Positions 15,471 through 24,365 of a stretch of DNA of 46,497 nucleotides are shown piece after piece. Below the pieces are notes generated by a model. The model saw only the letters and a list, made by a program, of their open reading frames with translations. It was not told where the DNA came from and did no database searches. The stretch comes from an uncultured Clostridia bacterium (lineage in GTDB: Bacteria; Bacillota; Clostridia; TANB77; CAG-465): the NCBI GenBank assembly GCA_934169925.1, contig CAKPOO010000011.1:1-46497 (forward strand), in the 5' to 3' direction. The first letter of the stretch is position 1; the number at the start of each line of letters is the position of its first letter. The translations under genes and the position numbers were made by a program.

Positions 15471-17528
15471 TTAAGTTCCTATATTAAATAATTTATCTCC
15501 AAATTTTTTATACAGTTCTTTTTTTATATTTTCATGATATTTTAAAGTTTTATCTTTAAGCAACAATTCTTTTACACTATCTGTTGTTTTTTCAAGCATA
15601 GTTGCATCATTTAACAAATTTGCAATTTTAAATTCTGGCAAACCTGATTGTCTAATTCCAAAGAAATCTCCTGGTCCTCTTAAATTTAAATCTTCTCTTG
15701 CAATTATAAAGCCATCAGTATTATCAACCATTATTTTCATTCTCTGCCTTGATACTAAAGATTTATTATTACTTTTTAAGATACAGTATGATTTTTTATC
15801 GCCTCTACCTACTCTACCTCTTAATTGATGCAATTGTGCAAGCCCAAATCTATCAGCATTTTCTATTACCATCAAAGTTGCATTGCTAACACTTATTCCA
15901 ACTTCAATTACGGTTGTAGAAACCAAAATGTCAATTTTTCCATCTTTAAAATCAAGCATTATTTCATCTTTTTCTTTATTTTTCATTTTACCATGTAAAA
16001 TTCCGACATTAAGTTCTGGAAATATGTTATTTTTATAATTTTCATATAACATTTCTACAGATTTTAAATCAAGTTCATCATTTTCTTCAACAAGTGGACA
16101 TACAATATATACCTGTCTACCATTATTTACTTGTTTTCTAATAAACTCATTTACTCTTGTTTCATAACTATCATTTACTGCAAAAGTTTGAATTGGAGTT
16201 CTACCTGGTGGTAATTCATCTACAATTGAAATATCAAGATCTCCATAAAGAATTATAGCAAGTGATCTAGGAATTGGGGTTGCAGTCATTACTATTGTAT
16301 CTACCTCATCATTTTTATTTGTAAGTTTAAGTCTTTGTTTTACACCAAATCTATGTTGTTCATCTGTTATTACCAAGCTTAAATTATCAAATTCTATATT
16401 ATCCTCAATTAAAGAATGTGTACCTATTAAAATATCTATTTCATGATTTTTTAGTTTTTCTATTATTATATTTTTATTTTTTTTAGTTGTTGCAGATGTT
16501 AATAATTCACACCTAACACCAATTTTTGAAAAATAATTGCTAAGCTCGTTATAATGTTGATTTGCAAGAATTGTTGTTGGTGCCATTAATGCTGCTTGAT
16601 ACCCGTTTTTAACAGCAATAAACATGGCAACTGCTGCTATCATAGTTTTTCCACATCCAACATCACCTTGAACCATTCTATTCATCACTTTATTAGAATA
16701 GATATCATTTTCAATTTGAGATATTACTCTTGATTGTGCATTAGTAAGTTTAAATGGTAATAAATCTAAAAATTCCTGCTTTTCTACTCTTTCATACTTT
16801 CTACTTCTTTCGTTTTGTAAATTAGTATTTTTTAGCATCATAAGACCTAATTGAAACATAAATAATTCTTCAAAAATAAGCGTATTTCTAGCATTTTTTA
16901 CATTTTCAAAACTACTTGGAAAATGTACGCTATATAAAGCATCTTTTTTATTCATTAGTTTATTTTTTTGCTTAAATTCTTCATCAAAAATTTCATTATA
17001 CATACTAACACTTGATATAACTTCATTTACAAGTTTAAAAATATAATTTTGAGTAATACCTGCTGTTAGATTATATATTGGATAAATACCTTGTACTTTA
17101 CTTAGTTCATTTACATCGTAAATCATAGCTCCTTCTACTACGAATCTTCCATTTTGTATTGTTGGTTTTCCATAAAAAAGGTAAGTATTTCCTTCTTGAA
17201 TTTTTTGAAAAATAAATTTTTGATTAAACCATGTAAGTTTACAAACACCATTTTCATCACAAACATAAGTTGAATAAATAGCTAAATTTTTTCTAATTCT
17301 TTTTATCTCTTTTTTTTGACAAACAGTTCCTAAAAATAAAGCATTCTTTCCTTGTTCAAATTCATTTATCTTATATAATTTTGTTCTATCTTCATACATT
17401 CTTGGAAAAAATTCAATCAAATCCTTAACTGTATATATTCCAAGTTTGTTAAGCATAACAACTTTTGTAGGTCCAACCCCTTTTACAAATTGAATATCAG
17501 TATCCAAATTTAAGTTTTCTTTCATCAT
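15471..17528 (-). CDS. recG: ATP-dependent DNA helicase RecG
   Basis: 685 residues, normal length. N-terminal wedge/OB domain (DIQFVKGVGPTKVVMLNKLG, then FFPRMYEDR) and superfamily 2 helicase motifs: Walker A MVQGDVGCGKT, motif II DEQHRFG, motif III TATPIPRSLA, motif VI QLRGRVGRG, and the C-terminal DFFGIRQSGLPEF box special to RecG. It regresses stalled forks and unwinds branched DNA in recombination repair. GGTGAT precedes two adjacent ATG codons (17528, 17525). A promoter lies at 17541-17569. It is intact, unlike uvrB at the window edge. Confidence 0.97.
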   Translation of the reverse strand: MMKENLNLDTDIQFVKGVGPTKVVMLNKLGIYTVKDLIEFFPRMYEDRTKLYKINEFEQGKNALFLGTVCQKKEIKRIRKNLAIYSTYVCDENGVCKLTWFNQKFIFQKIQEGNTYLFYGKPTIQNGRFVVEGAMIYDVNELSKVQGIYPIYNLTAGITQNYIFKLVNEVISSVSMYNEIFDEEFKQKNKLMNKKDALYSVHFPSSFENVKNARNTLIFEELFMFQLGLMMLKNTNLQNERSRKYERVEKQEFLDLLPFKLTNAQSRVISQIENDIYSNKVMNRMVQGDVGCGKTMIAAVAMFIAVKNGYQAALMAPTTILANQHYNELSNYFSKIGVRCELLTSATTKKNKNIIIEKLKNHEIDILIGTHSLIEDNIEFDNLSLVITDEQHRFGVKQRLKLTNKNDEVDTIVMTATPIPRSLAIILYGDLDISIVDELPPGRTPIQTFAVNDSYETRVNEFIRKQVNNGRQVYIVCPLVEENDELDLKSVEMLYENYKNNIFPELNVGILHGKMKNKEKDEIMLDFKDGKIDILVSTTVIEVGISVSNATLMVIENADRFGLAQLHQLRGRVGRGDKKSYCILKSNNKSLVSRQRMKIMVDNTDGFIIAREDLNLRGPGDFFGIRQSGLPEFKIANLLNDATMLEKTTDSVKELLLKDKTLKYHENIKKELYKKFGDKLFNIGT

Positions 17529-17540
17529 ATCACCAGAAGT

Positions 17541-17569
17541 ATTATATCAAAAAAAGAACATATATTCAA
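17541..17569 (-). promoter_or_regulatory. recG promoter
   Basis: Minus strand TTGAAT (17569-17564), 17-bp spacer, TATAAT (17546-17541). The leader before recG is therefore very short, around 6-8 bases. Confidence 0.65.
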
Positions 17570-17638
17570 TATTAATTTTAAATATATATTTTATTAATTA
17601 ATATTTATCTTTTATCTGTTATATTTTCATAAAAAAAG

Positions 17639-17667
17639 TTGAATATTTTTTATTTAAAATATATAAT
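17639..17667 (+). promoter_or_regulatory. promoter of the 17687 gene
   Basis: TTGAAT (17639-17644), 17-bp spacer, TATAAT (17662-17667). Transcription would start near 17674, on the GAGGTG ribosome site, which rules out an upstream ATG at 17639 as the start. Confidence 0.65.
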
Positions 17668-17686
17668 GAGCTTGAGGTGTAGATAT

Positions 17687-18664
17687 ATGTTGACTAAAAT
17701 GCAAGAAAACAATATTATAAGTAAATTAAACGAAAGAAAAATAGATAAAAATGTACAAGGATATATATTAGACTATTGTGATGCAAATTTAAGTTTGTTT
17801 TCTAATATATGTTCTCTTGATGAAATATTAGATAAATTATCAACAAATGTTAAAAAATTAGAATATTCTAATCTTACAGGAAAAAATATGGGAATATTTT
17901 TTGGAAAAGAAGGAACTGTAAGAATTGATTCTAAATTAAGAAACGATACTACAGGAGCTTTAAAAGCTGTTGTTTTACATCAACTTGATAGTGCTTTTGT
18001 ATATGATAAAGAAAAAAATACATGTGGCATTGTTTTAGATGGTAAAAATGAAGGATTAAACGATGGTATTTCAAGTGTAAAACAACAAAAATATGAAGAA
18101 TATTTTGGATTACCACAAAACTTACCTTCAAAATATGAGAAAGACTTTAACGAAGATTTATATCATCCAAACTTAAAAGTAGCTACAAAGGTTGCAAATA
18201 TTGTTGGACTAGAAACTCTTATTGATTCTCAAAAAAGTAACGATTACCAAAGATTAAAAAGTGAGTTTAGTAAAAATACATCTTCACATGTAAACCTTGA
18301 TGATATTAGTGCAAGTTCTGATTTGCTTCACCCTGCTTTAGCAAAACCCAAAGATGATATAAAAAAAGCAAATAAAGATATTTCTTCTAATTTAAAAATA
18401 GCTTTTATTGCAAAAAGATGCAATGATCTAGGAATTGATTTTGATGAACACTATTACGAAAATTTACCTAAAGAAAAACTAAATTTAGAACTTGAAAAAC
18501 TTGATGCTTTTACAAATAATACTAATAGTTTAGATAAAAAAGATATAAGACCTGATTTTAAAAATGAACTTTCTAAATATATTGTAGCTGATGATGAATA
18601 TACTACTAAAGGCTATGATGAAAACGAAGAAGTAAAAGAAAAAGACATAAATAAAGTAAAATAA
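17687..18664 (+). CDS. unknown protein with degenerate zincin-like motif
   Basis: 325 residues from ATG at 17687 (GAGGTG 7 bases before). The central part reads AVVLHQLDSAF followed about 25 residues later by NEGLNDGISSVKQQKYEEYF. In many gut Firmicutes zincins the same places hold HExxH and LNEGhTE, so this looks like a metallopeptidase fold that lost its catalytic glutamate (Glu to Gln), second histidine (to Ser) and the downstream glutamate (to Asp). The last 150 residues are charged, helical and low in complexity. No signal peptide. This reading rests on motif spacing by eye and is tentative. Confidence 0.55.
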   Translation: MLTKMQENNIISKLNERKIDKNVQGYILDYCDANLSLFSNICSLDEILDKLSTNVKKLEYSNLTGKNMGIFFGKEGTVRIDSKLRNDTTGALKAVVLHQLDSAFVYDKEKNTCGIVLDGKNEGLNDGISSVKQQKYEEYFGLPQNLPSKYEKDFNEDLYHPNLKVATKVANIVGLETLIDSQKSNDYQRLKSEFSKNTSSHVNLDDISASSDLLHPALAKPKDDIKKANKDISSNLKIAFIAKRCNDLGIDFDEHYYENLPKEKLNLELEKLDAFTNNTNSLDKKDIRPDFKNELSKYIVADDEYTTKGYDENEEVKEKDINKVK

Positions 18665-18692
18665 TCACTAGAATTTCTAGTGATTATTTTTA
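18660..18692 (+). terminator. terminator of the 17687 gene
   Basis: AATAATCACTAGA (18660-18672) and TCTAGTGATTATT (18676-18688) form a 13-bp stem followed by TTTT. It overlaps the stop codon. Confidence 0.8.
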
Positions 18693-18699
18693 TATTAAT

Positions 18700-19416
18700 T
18701 TATATTAATTTTATAATTTTAAAACCTGTATAGTCACATCCTACCATCTTATATTCTACTCCATCTATTATTCCTTCTTTTACAAGTAAATGACCATATC
18801 CATGTAAATGTCCATAAATACAAACAAAAATATCATCTTTATATTTTTGTATTACTTCTTGAAATTCTTCAATAAATGGTGGAAAATGAATTGCAAGAAT
18901 TATTTTTTTAGGTGGTATCCCAGCTTCTTTTAACTCATCATTTCTTTTTACAGCAAGATTTAACGCATATTCAAGTCTAATTTTTTCTCTTAATATAATC
19001 TTTTCATCTAAAGCAGAATCGTTATTTTCTGTACTTCCCCATCCTCTTGTTCCACAAACAATACATTCATCATATTCTTTTATGTTATTATGTATCCAAG
19101 ATAAAGTATTAAAATTGTTATCTTTGAAGAACTTTTCAATTTTACTTTTTGTAGAAAAATAGTAATCATGATTTCCTCTTAATAACACTTTCTTACCCGG
19201 TAATTTATCAATAAAATCAAAATCAGCTTTAGTTTCATTTAAACTCATTCCCCATGATATATCACCTGGAATTATAACAATATCATCATTTTTTACAGTT
19301 TGCTTCCAATTGTTAGAAATTTTTTCTTCATAATCTTTCCAAACTTGACCAAATCTTGTCATTGGTTTATTAACTAAAAAAGACAAATGTAAATCAGAAA
19401 TTGCATAAACTGCCAT
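18700..19416 (-). CDS. calcineurin-like metallophosphoesterase
   Basis: 238 residues from ATG at 19416, with GGAGG five bases upstream (a GTG two codons earlier is part of that ribosome site). The two-metal centre is complete: ISDLHLS (Asp, His), IPGDISWG, LRGNHDYY, a later AIHFPP histidine and YGHLHGYGH. Such enzymes hydrolyse phosphomono- or diesters; the exact substrate is not evident. Cytoplasmic, no signal peptide. It is the last gene of a tight run with tsaD 18 bp upstream. Confidence 0.85.
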   Translation of the reverse strand: MAVYAISDLHLSFLVNKPMTRFGQVWKDYEEKISNNWKQTVKNDDIVIIPGDISWGMSLNETKADFDFIDKLPGKKVLLRGNHDYYFSTKSKIEKFFKDNNFNTLSWIHNNIKEYDECIVCGTRGWGSTENNDSALDEKIILREKIRLEYALNLAVKRNDELKEAGIPPKKIILAIHFPPFIEEFQEVIQKYKDDIFVCIYGHLHGYGHLLVKEGIIDGVEYKMVGCDYTGFKIIKLI

Positions 19417-19434
19417 AGACACCTCCTTATATAC

Positions 19435-20436
19435 TTACTCACCTATTTTTAAATTAGCAATTGCATTTAGGTCCATTTTATCTTTTATATTATAATATTT
19501 TCCTTTTATATAGTTATAATGTGCAGCACTTCCTATCATTGCAGCATTATCAGTACAATATTTTAAATCGGGCATATATGATTTTATATTATTTTTGCTA
19601 GCTTCTTGTTCTATTTTTTTTCTTAACACTTTATTTGCAGATACTCCACCAGCAAGTACAATCTTATCAATATTTAACTCTTTTGCTGCTTTTATAACAT
19701 TATAAACTAATTCATCTGTAACTGTTTGTTCAAAAGAACAAGCTAAATCTTCTCTTCTTAGATTTTCTCCCTCTTTATGAGCGATATTTATAACAGCTGT
19801 TTTTATACCACTAAAACTAAAATCTAGATTATCTAGTTTTGTTTTTGGTAATTTATATGTATTACTTCCTTTTTCAGCAAGCTTTGAAACCTCAGGTCCA
19901 CCTGGATATGGAAGACCTAAGACTCTTGCAACTTTATCAAAAGCTTCTCCTACAGCATCATCACGTGTTTTTGAAATTATCTCAAAATCAGTATAATCTT
20001 TTACATAAACTATATTAGAATGACCACCAGACACAACAAGTGCTAAAAATGGAGGTTTTAACTCTTTATATGTAATATAGTTTGCTGCTATATGCCCCTC
20101 TATATGATGTGTTGGAACAATTGGAATATTTAAAGCATATGCTAAAGATTTTGCATATGAAACTCCAACAAGTAACGCACCTATTAAACCTGGCCCATAA
20201 GTTACAGCTATATAATCTAAATCATTAAATGTAATATTTGAGCTTTTAATTGCTTCATCTACTACATAAGAAATATTTGTTAAATGTTTTCTAGATGCAA
20301 TTTCTGGAACTACACCACCAAATAATTTATGTATTGGTATTTGAGTTGAAACAACATTAGAAAGTATTTCTCTTCCATCTTTTATTATAGCAACAGCTGT
20401 TTCATCACAACTTGATTCAATACTTAACCCTATCAT
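19435..20436 (-). CDS. tsaD: tRNA N6-adenosine threonylcarbamoyltransferase TsaD
   Basis: 333 residues, full length. MIGLSIESSCDETAVAII at the start, the iron-binding THHIEGHIAAN (HxxxH), FLALVVSGGHS and VLAGGVSANKVLR, all standard for the Kae1/Qri7/TsaD ASKHA fold. It transfers threonylcarbamoyl to A37 of ANN-decoding tRNAs with TsaB and TsaE, neither of which is in the window. It sits 15 bp after the ABC permease fusion gene and 18 bp before the phosphoesterase gene. Confidence 0.97.
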   Translation of the reverse strand: MIGLSIESSCDETAVAIIKDGREILSNVVSTQIPIHKLFGGVVPEIASRKHLTNISYVVDEAIKSSNITFNDLDYIAVTYGPGLIGALLVGVSYAKSLAYALNIPIVPTHHIEGHIAANYITYKELKPPFLALVVSGGHSNIVYVKDYTDFEIISKTRDDAVGEAFDKVARVLGLPYPGGPEVSKLAEKGSNTYKLPKTKLDNLDFSFSGIKTAVINIAHKEGENLRREDLACSFEQTVTDELVYNVIKAAKELNIDKIVLAGGVSANKVLRKKIEQEASKNNIKSYMPDLKYCTDNAAMIGSAAHYNYIKGKYYNIKDKMDLNAIANLKIGE

Positions 20437-20451
20437 TTATATCCTTCCTTT

Positions 20452-22704
20452 TTAACTAATTAATAATTTTTCTACTGAAACAAACATAACAATAACTAAT
20501 ATAAAAGCGACAATAAATACATAGTCTAAGAATAAATATAAATAGTTATTTTTTGTATTTTCATTTTTCTTTTTAACTTTTAATTCTAATATTTTCTTCT
20601 TTATTTCTTTTCTATTTTTAATAACTTCTGTAATAATTAATAAAACACCAATTAACAATAGTGCAAATTCTAAAGCATTAAAAATATTTAATACCCAATT
20701 ATTATTTTCAAATATTTCAAAAATCATAGCACTACCATTATTTAAGAAATGTAAAATAACAGTTGGTAATATACTGTCTGTATAAACAGCTACAACACCA
20801 AATAAAATTCCTATAAATAAAGCTCCAAAGCTTTGTCCAAAATTAAGATGTAACAAGCTAAATACTACGGCAGATATTATTATTGCAAATTTATTTCCAA
20901 TCTTAGATGCAGCTTTTATAATACCTTTTCTAAAGAATAGTTCTTCAAATATTGCAGGCATTATACTTATATATATAAATACAAGAATACATGAAAAAAT
21001 AGAATTTTTATCATATACAAGCGTATTATCTAAAATATTGTAATTATAGTTAAATAAATTTAAAACATAATTTGACAAAACTTGCACTAATACTAAAATT
21101 GGTAAAGACATAAGTACAACTTTTATAGTGTTTTTTACTTTTATCTTCTTTTTTGTCATACCTTTAAATTTATTAAACATTTTACTTTCTTTACCATATC
21201 CTAATATAAATCTATATGGTATATATAAAGTAACCCCAAAAATTATTATATTAATAATTAAATTTAAATTAGTAGCAGAAATATTTGTTAATTTACTTTG
21301 TAATACGCTAATTATTGGAGATGAAATAATACTAAATAACAAACTTGATGTTATATATAATATAATAGACATTCCAAGTGCAAATGCAAATTTTGTAATA
21401 TCTTGTTTTTTTAGTAAATTATCAATAAAATTAAATTCTTTTTTAGTATTTGTACCTTTTGTAGCTTTAGTATAACCTAGTACACCTTTTTTAAATTCTT
21501 TTGAAGAAATTTTTAGTACAAGTGGCACAAAAATTATATCAAGTACGATAGCTATTATTATTTGAATTAATTTTGCATGTGATGTATACATCATAGCTGG
21601 TATAAAATATGTTGAAAATATTGGCAAACATGAAGTTATATATATAAAAGTACTTGGTTTTTTAAGTGGTGATATTAAAAATGCAACCATAAAATATATA
21701 ACCATATTTATTGTAAGCAAAATTAATGTTGAATTATTAGCTTCTGTCAAATTAGTAGTTCTTGAAGATAATGCTGCTTGTATGTAACACATAATTATAA
21801 CAGACACAACCATAAGTACAAGAGATACAAATATTATACCTATTACTGACATTGTTGGTGCGAAGTTATAATTTGACATTGATAATATTTCATTTTGTAA
21901 CTTAACACTTTGCATACTACTAAAAAGACTTGATATAGAAACTGAAATATAATAATAAATCACAGTAAATATTACTTGCATTATTATTGTTAAATTAATA
22001 CTTATTATCTTTGCAATTAAGTATTCTTTTTCAGAAATACAAGTAAGAACATATTCTATTGATTTTGAAATTTTTTCTTGAGAAACATCATTTGCAACTT
22101 TAGAAAGTACCATAATTAATACAAAGAAAATAATATAATTTATAACTTGAACTATTAATGCTTTATTTTCTGATTGATTTGCATCTACTGATAACATTAT
22201 TCTATCAATAACAACATCTTCTTTTAAACTTTCAACTTTTGATAATTCAATATTGTTATTTTTAGCAAATATCTCAGATTTTACTTCATTTAATATATCA
22301 GTTATATCATTATAATACTTGGTATCTATTCCCTCTTTTGATATAACTTTTGCATTTATATAGTTTTCTTTATCTTCTAAAATTAAAATAATAATTGTAT
22401 TTTTATCTAAGTTTTCATCATAACTTTGATCTTCAATTTTATTTATATTAAAATCTTTAAATTTTTCATATATTTTTAGTTTTTCAAATTTTTCAAAAGC
22501 AATACCAGTTTCATCATAAACATTTAAAGTATACTCTTGTGTTTTTGAAATATTTGCTTTTTTTAAAATTTCAGTAATATGTGAAAAATTCATTCCAACA
22601 ACCATAAGAACAAATAATAAAACATTAAGTGCAATAAACCATTTATTTCTTATATCTTTTTCTAAATTAAATCTTACAATAGGCCATACTTTATTCATCT
22701 TCAT
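20452..22704 (-). CDS. ABC-2 permease fused to CPBP intramembrane protease
   Basis: About 750 residues. Residues 1-420 are an ABC-2/NatB-type exporter subunit: one helix near 25-42, a large extracytoplasmic domain, then a cluster of helices from about 190. Residues about 430-680 are a CPBP (CAAX protease and bacteriocin-processing) domain with its motifs EELFFRKG, SLLHLNFG and VILHFLNNG. Two more helices close the chain. The start ATG at 22704 overlaps the end of the ATPase gene, so the two are coupled. In the related NatAB plus CPBP systems the protease is often separate. Substrate unknown; peptide or ion export and cleavage are both possible. Confidence 0.8.
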   Translation of the reverse strand: MKMNKVWPIVRFNLEKDIRNKWFIALNVLLFVLMVVGMNFSHITEILKKANISKTQEYTLNVYDETGIAFEKFEKLKIYEKFKDFNINKIEDQSYDENLDKNTIIILILEDKENYINAKVISKEGIDTKYYNDITDILNEVKSEIFAKNNNIELSKVESLKEDVVIDRIMLSVDANQSENKALIVQVINYIIFFVLIMVLSKVANDVSQEKISKSIEYVLTCISEKEYLIAKIISINLTIIMQVIFTVIYYYISVSISSLFSSMQSVKLQNEILSMSNYNFAPTMSVIGIIFVSLVLMVVSVIIMCYIQAALSSRTTNLTEANNSTLILLTINMVIYFMVAFLISPLKKPSTFIYITSCLPIFSTYFIPAMMYTSHAKLIQIIIAIVLDIIFVPLVLKISSKEFKKGVLGYTKATKGTNTKKEFNFIDNLLKKQDITKFAFALGMSIILYITSSLLFSIISSPIISVLQSKLTNISATNLNLIINIIIFGVTLYIPYRFILGYGKESKMFNKFKGMTKKKIKVKNTIKVVLMSLPILVLVQVLSNYVLNLFNYNYNILDNTLVYDKNSIFSCILVFIYISIMPAIFEELFFRKGIIKAASKIGNKFAIIISAVVFSLLHLNFGQSFGALFIGILFGVVAVYTDSILPTVILHFLNNGSAMIFEIFENNNWVLNIFNALEFALLLIGVLLIITEVIKNRKEIKKKILELKVKKKNENTKNNYLYLFLDYVFIVAFILVIVMFVSVEKLLIS

Positions 22705-23599
22705 ATTTTTTTCCAACCTTATCTATAAATATTTCATTTAAACTAATATCTGTTGTATAAAAATTAGTAACGTTTTTTCCTCTTAATCCATCAAATACAT
22801 CTTTTATAACAGCAGATGAAATAACACTAATTATCAATTTATTACCATCTAGTAAAACATTTTCTACTCCGGATATTTTTTCTAACTCTTTTACATCAAA
22901 ATCTTCAAATAACCCCTCAACATATATTTTTTTGTTTCCGTATTCATTTTTTATTTTAGACATTTCACCTTGCAAAACAGTATTACCTTTTTCTAGAATT
23001 AAAATATCTTCACAAAGCATCTCAACATGATCCATTCTATGAGATGAAAATATAATAATTTTGCCTTCTTCTTTTAATTTTAAAATCACATTTTTAAATT
23101 CTTCAACACTAACAGGATCAAGTCCTGAAAATGGTTCATCTAAAATTAATATTTCAGGATCATTTAATAAAGCTACAATAAATTGTATTTTTTGCCTATT
23201 TCCTTTTGAAAGATTTTTTATCTTCATATTAAAATATTCAGAAATTTTAAATTCATTTAACCATTTAACTGCATTTTTTCTAACTTTACTTTCACTTAAA
23301 CCTTTTAAAATACCATAATATACAAATTGTTGTATAACTGTAAAATTTTCTATTAAGCTTCCTTCTTCTGGTAAATATCCAATTTTATCTTTAAGTCTTT
23401 CATCAATTTGCTTACCGTTATATGTAATTTGTCCATTATCTTGTTTATGAATTCCTAAAATAATTCTAAAAATTGTAGATTTTCCAGCACCATTTCTACC
23501 AAGTAGCCCAAATATTCTACCATTTTCAATATTAAATGAAACATTGTTTACAGCTACATTATCTGCAAACTTTTTAGTTATATTTTTTACTTCTAACAT
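22691..23599 (-). CDS. ABC transporter ATP-binding protein, NatA type
   Basis: 302 residues. Walker A GLLGRNGAGKST, Q-loop region YLPEEGSLIENF, signature LSKGNRQKIQF (a divergent LSGGQ), Walker B EILILDEPFSGLDP, H-loop IIFSSHRMDHVE. The C-terminal 70 residues (KKIYVEGLFEDFDVKELEKI onward) are the DUF4162-type extension of the NatA/CcmA group. It pairs with the permease-protease fusion that overlaps its 3' end. AAGGAGA ribosome site; 17 bp behind the M50 protease gene. Confidence 0.92.
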   Translation of the reverse strand: MLEVKNITKKFADNVAVNNVSFNIENGRIFGLLGRNGAGKSTIFRIILGIHKQDNGQITYNGKQIDERLKDKIGYLPEEGSLIENFTVIQQFVYYGILKGLSESKVRKNAVKWLNEFKISEYFNMKIKNLSKGNRQKIQFIVALLNDPEILILDEPFSGLDPVSVEEFKNVILKLKEEGKIIIFSSHRMDHVEMLCEDILILEKGNTVLQGEMSKIKNEYGNKKIYVEGLFEDFDVKELEKISGVENVLLDGNKLIISVISSAVIKDVFDGLRGKNVTNFYTTDISLNEIFIDKVGKKYEDE

Positions 23600-23616
23600 A
23601 AAAAATCTCCTTAAAA

Positions 23617-24264
23617 CTACAATAATTTCATAAGTAATCCAAATATGAAATTAACAATTGGTGATATTATATAACTTCCTGCATTTGTAACAAACATAAA
23701 AATTATAATCCAAAAAGAATAATCTTCTAAAATTCTCATGAAATTTTTTGCTTTTTTTGGAAGGAAGTATTCTAATACCTTTGAACCATCAAAAGGTGGT
23801 ATTGGAATTAAATTAAATATTCCAAAAACTACGTTAAATTCTATTGAAAGAACTATCATATTAACAATACTTTTTATAACCACATTACTACTACTTAAAT
23901 CAAGTATATTTGTAACAACAAAAAGTTTTAAAATGCATGTAAATAAAAATGATAAAATAAGGTTTGCAGCAGGTCCTGCAAATGCAACAAGCATATTTCC
24001 TCTTGCTTTATTTTTAAAATTTTTATCATCTATACATACAGGTTTTCCCCAACCAAATCCACATAAAGCAATACATAAAAATCCAAATAAATCTATGTGT
24101 TTAAAAGGATCAAGAGTAAGTCTTCCTAAAGCTTTTTGTGAACTATCTCCTAATTTATACGCTACAAAAGCATGAGCAAACTCATGAACAGATAATGAAA
24201 AAAGCAGTACTGGTAACGTATATAAAAAGGCAACTATACCATTGCTAGAAAAAATATCAAACAT
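23617..24264 (-). CDS. M50 family (site-2 type) membrane metalloprotease
   Basis: 215 residues with about six hydrophobic segments. The zinc site is VHEFAHAFVAYKLGD (HExxH) and the second ligand region is LIPIPPFDGSKVLEY; GPAANLILSF is also conserved. It belongs to the short, PDZ-less M50 branch (YwhC/rhomboid-like neighbour type) seen in Firmicutes, active within the membrane. First gene of the tight run with the ABC transporter. Biological substrate unknown. Confidence 0.9.
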   Translation of the reverse strand: MFDIFSSNGIVAFLYTLPVLLFSLSVHEFAHAFVAYKLGDSSQKALGRLTLDPFKHIDLFGFLCIALCGFGWGKPVCIDDKNFKNKARGNMLVAFAGPAANLILSFLFTCILKLFVVTNILDLSSSNVVIKSIVNMIVLSIEFNVVFGIFNLIPIPPFDGSKVLEYFLPKKAKNFMRILEDYSFWIIIFMFVTNAGSYIISPIVNFIFGLLMKLL

Positions 24265-24335
24265 AAAAACACCTCATTAACTTGTAAAATTATAACATAT
24301 ATCTCTAAAACTAGCAAGAATATCACCCCTACAAA

Positions 24336-24365
24336 CAAAAATAGATGAATATTTCTATTCATCTA
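24336..24365 (-). terminator. terminator of the MFS gene
   Basis: TAGATGAATA (24342-24351) and TATTCATCTA (24356-24365) form a perfect 10-bp stem with a four-base loop (GAAA on the RNA), then TTTTTG. It abuts the stop codon. Confidence 0.85.

Noticed and set aside
17639..17686. Upstream start for the 17687 gene
   Set aside because: The upstream ATG overlaps the -35 element of a good promoter and lacks a ribosome site.
23738..24175. Plus-strand open frame antisense to the M50 protease gene
   Set aside because: 145 codons long but with no promoter or ribosome site and no recognisable protein; the minus strand carries conserved protease motifs.
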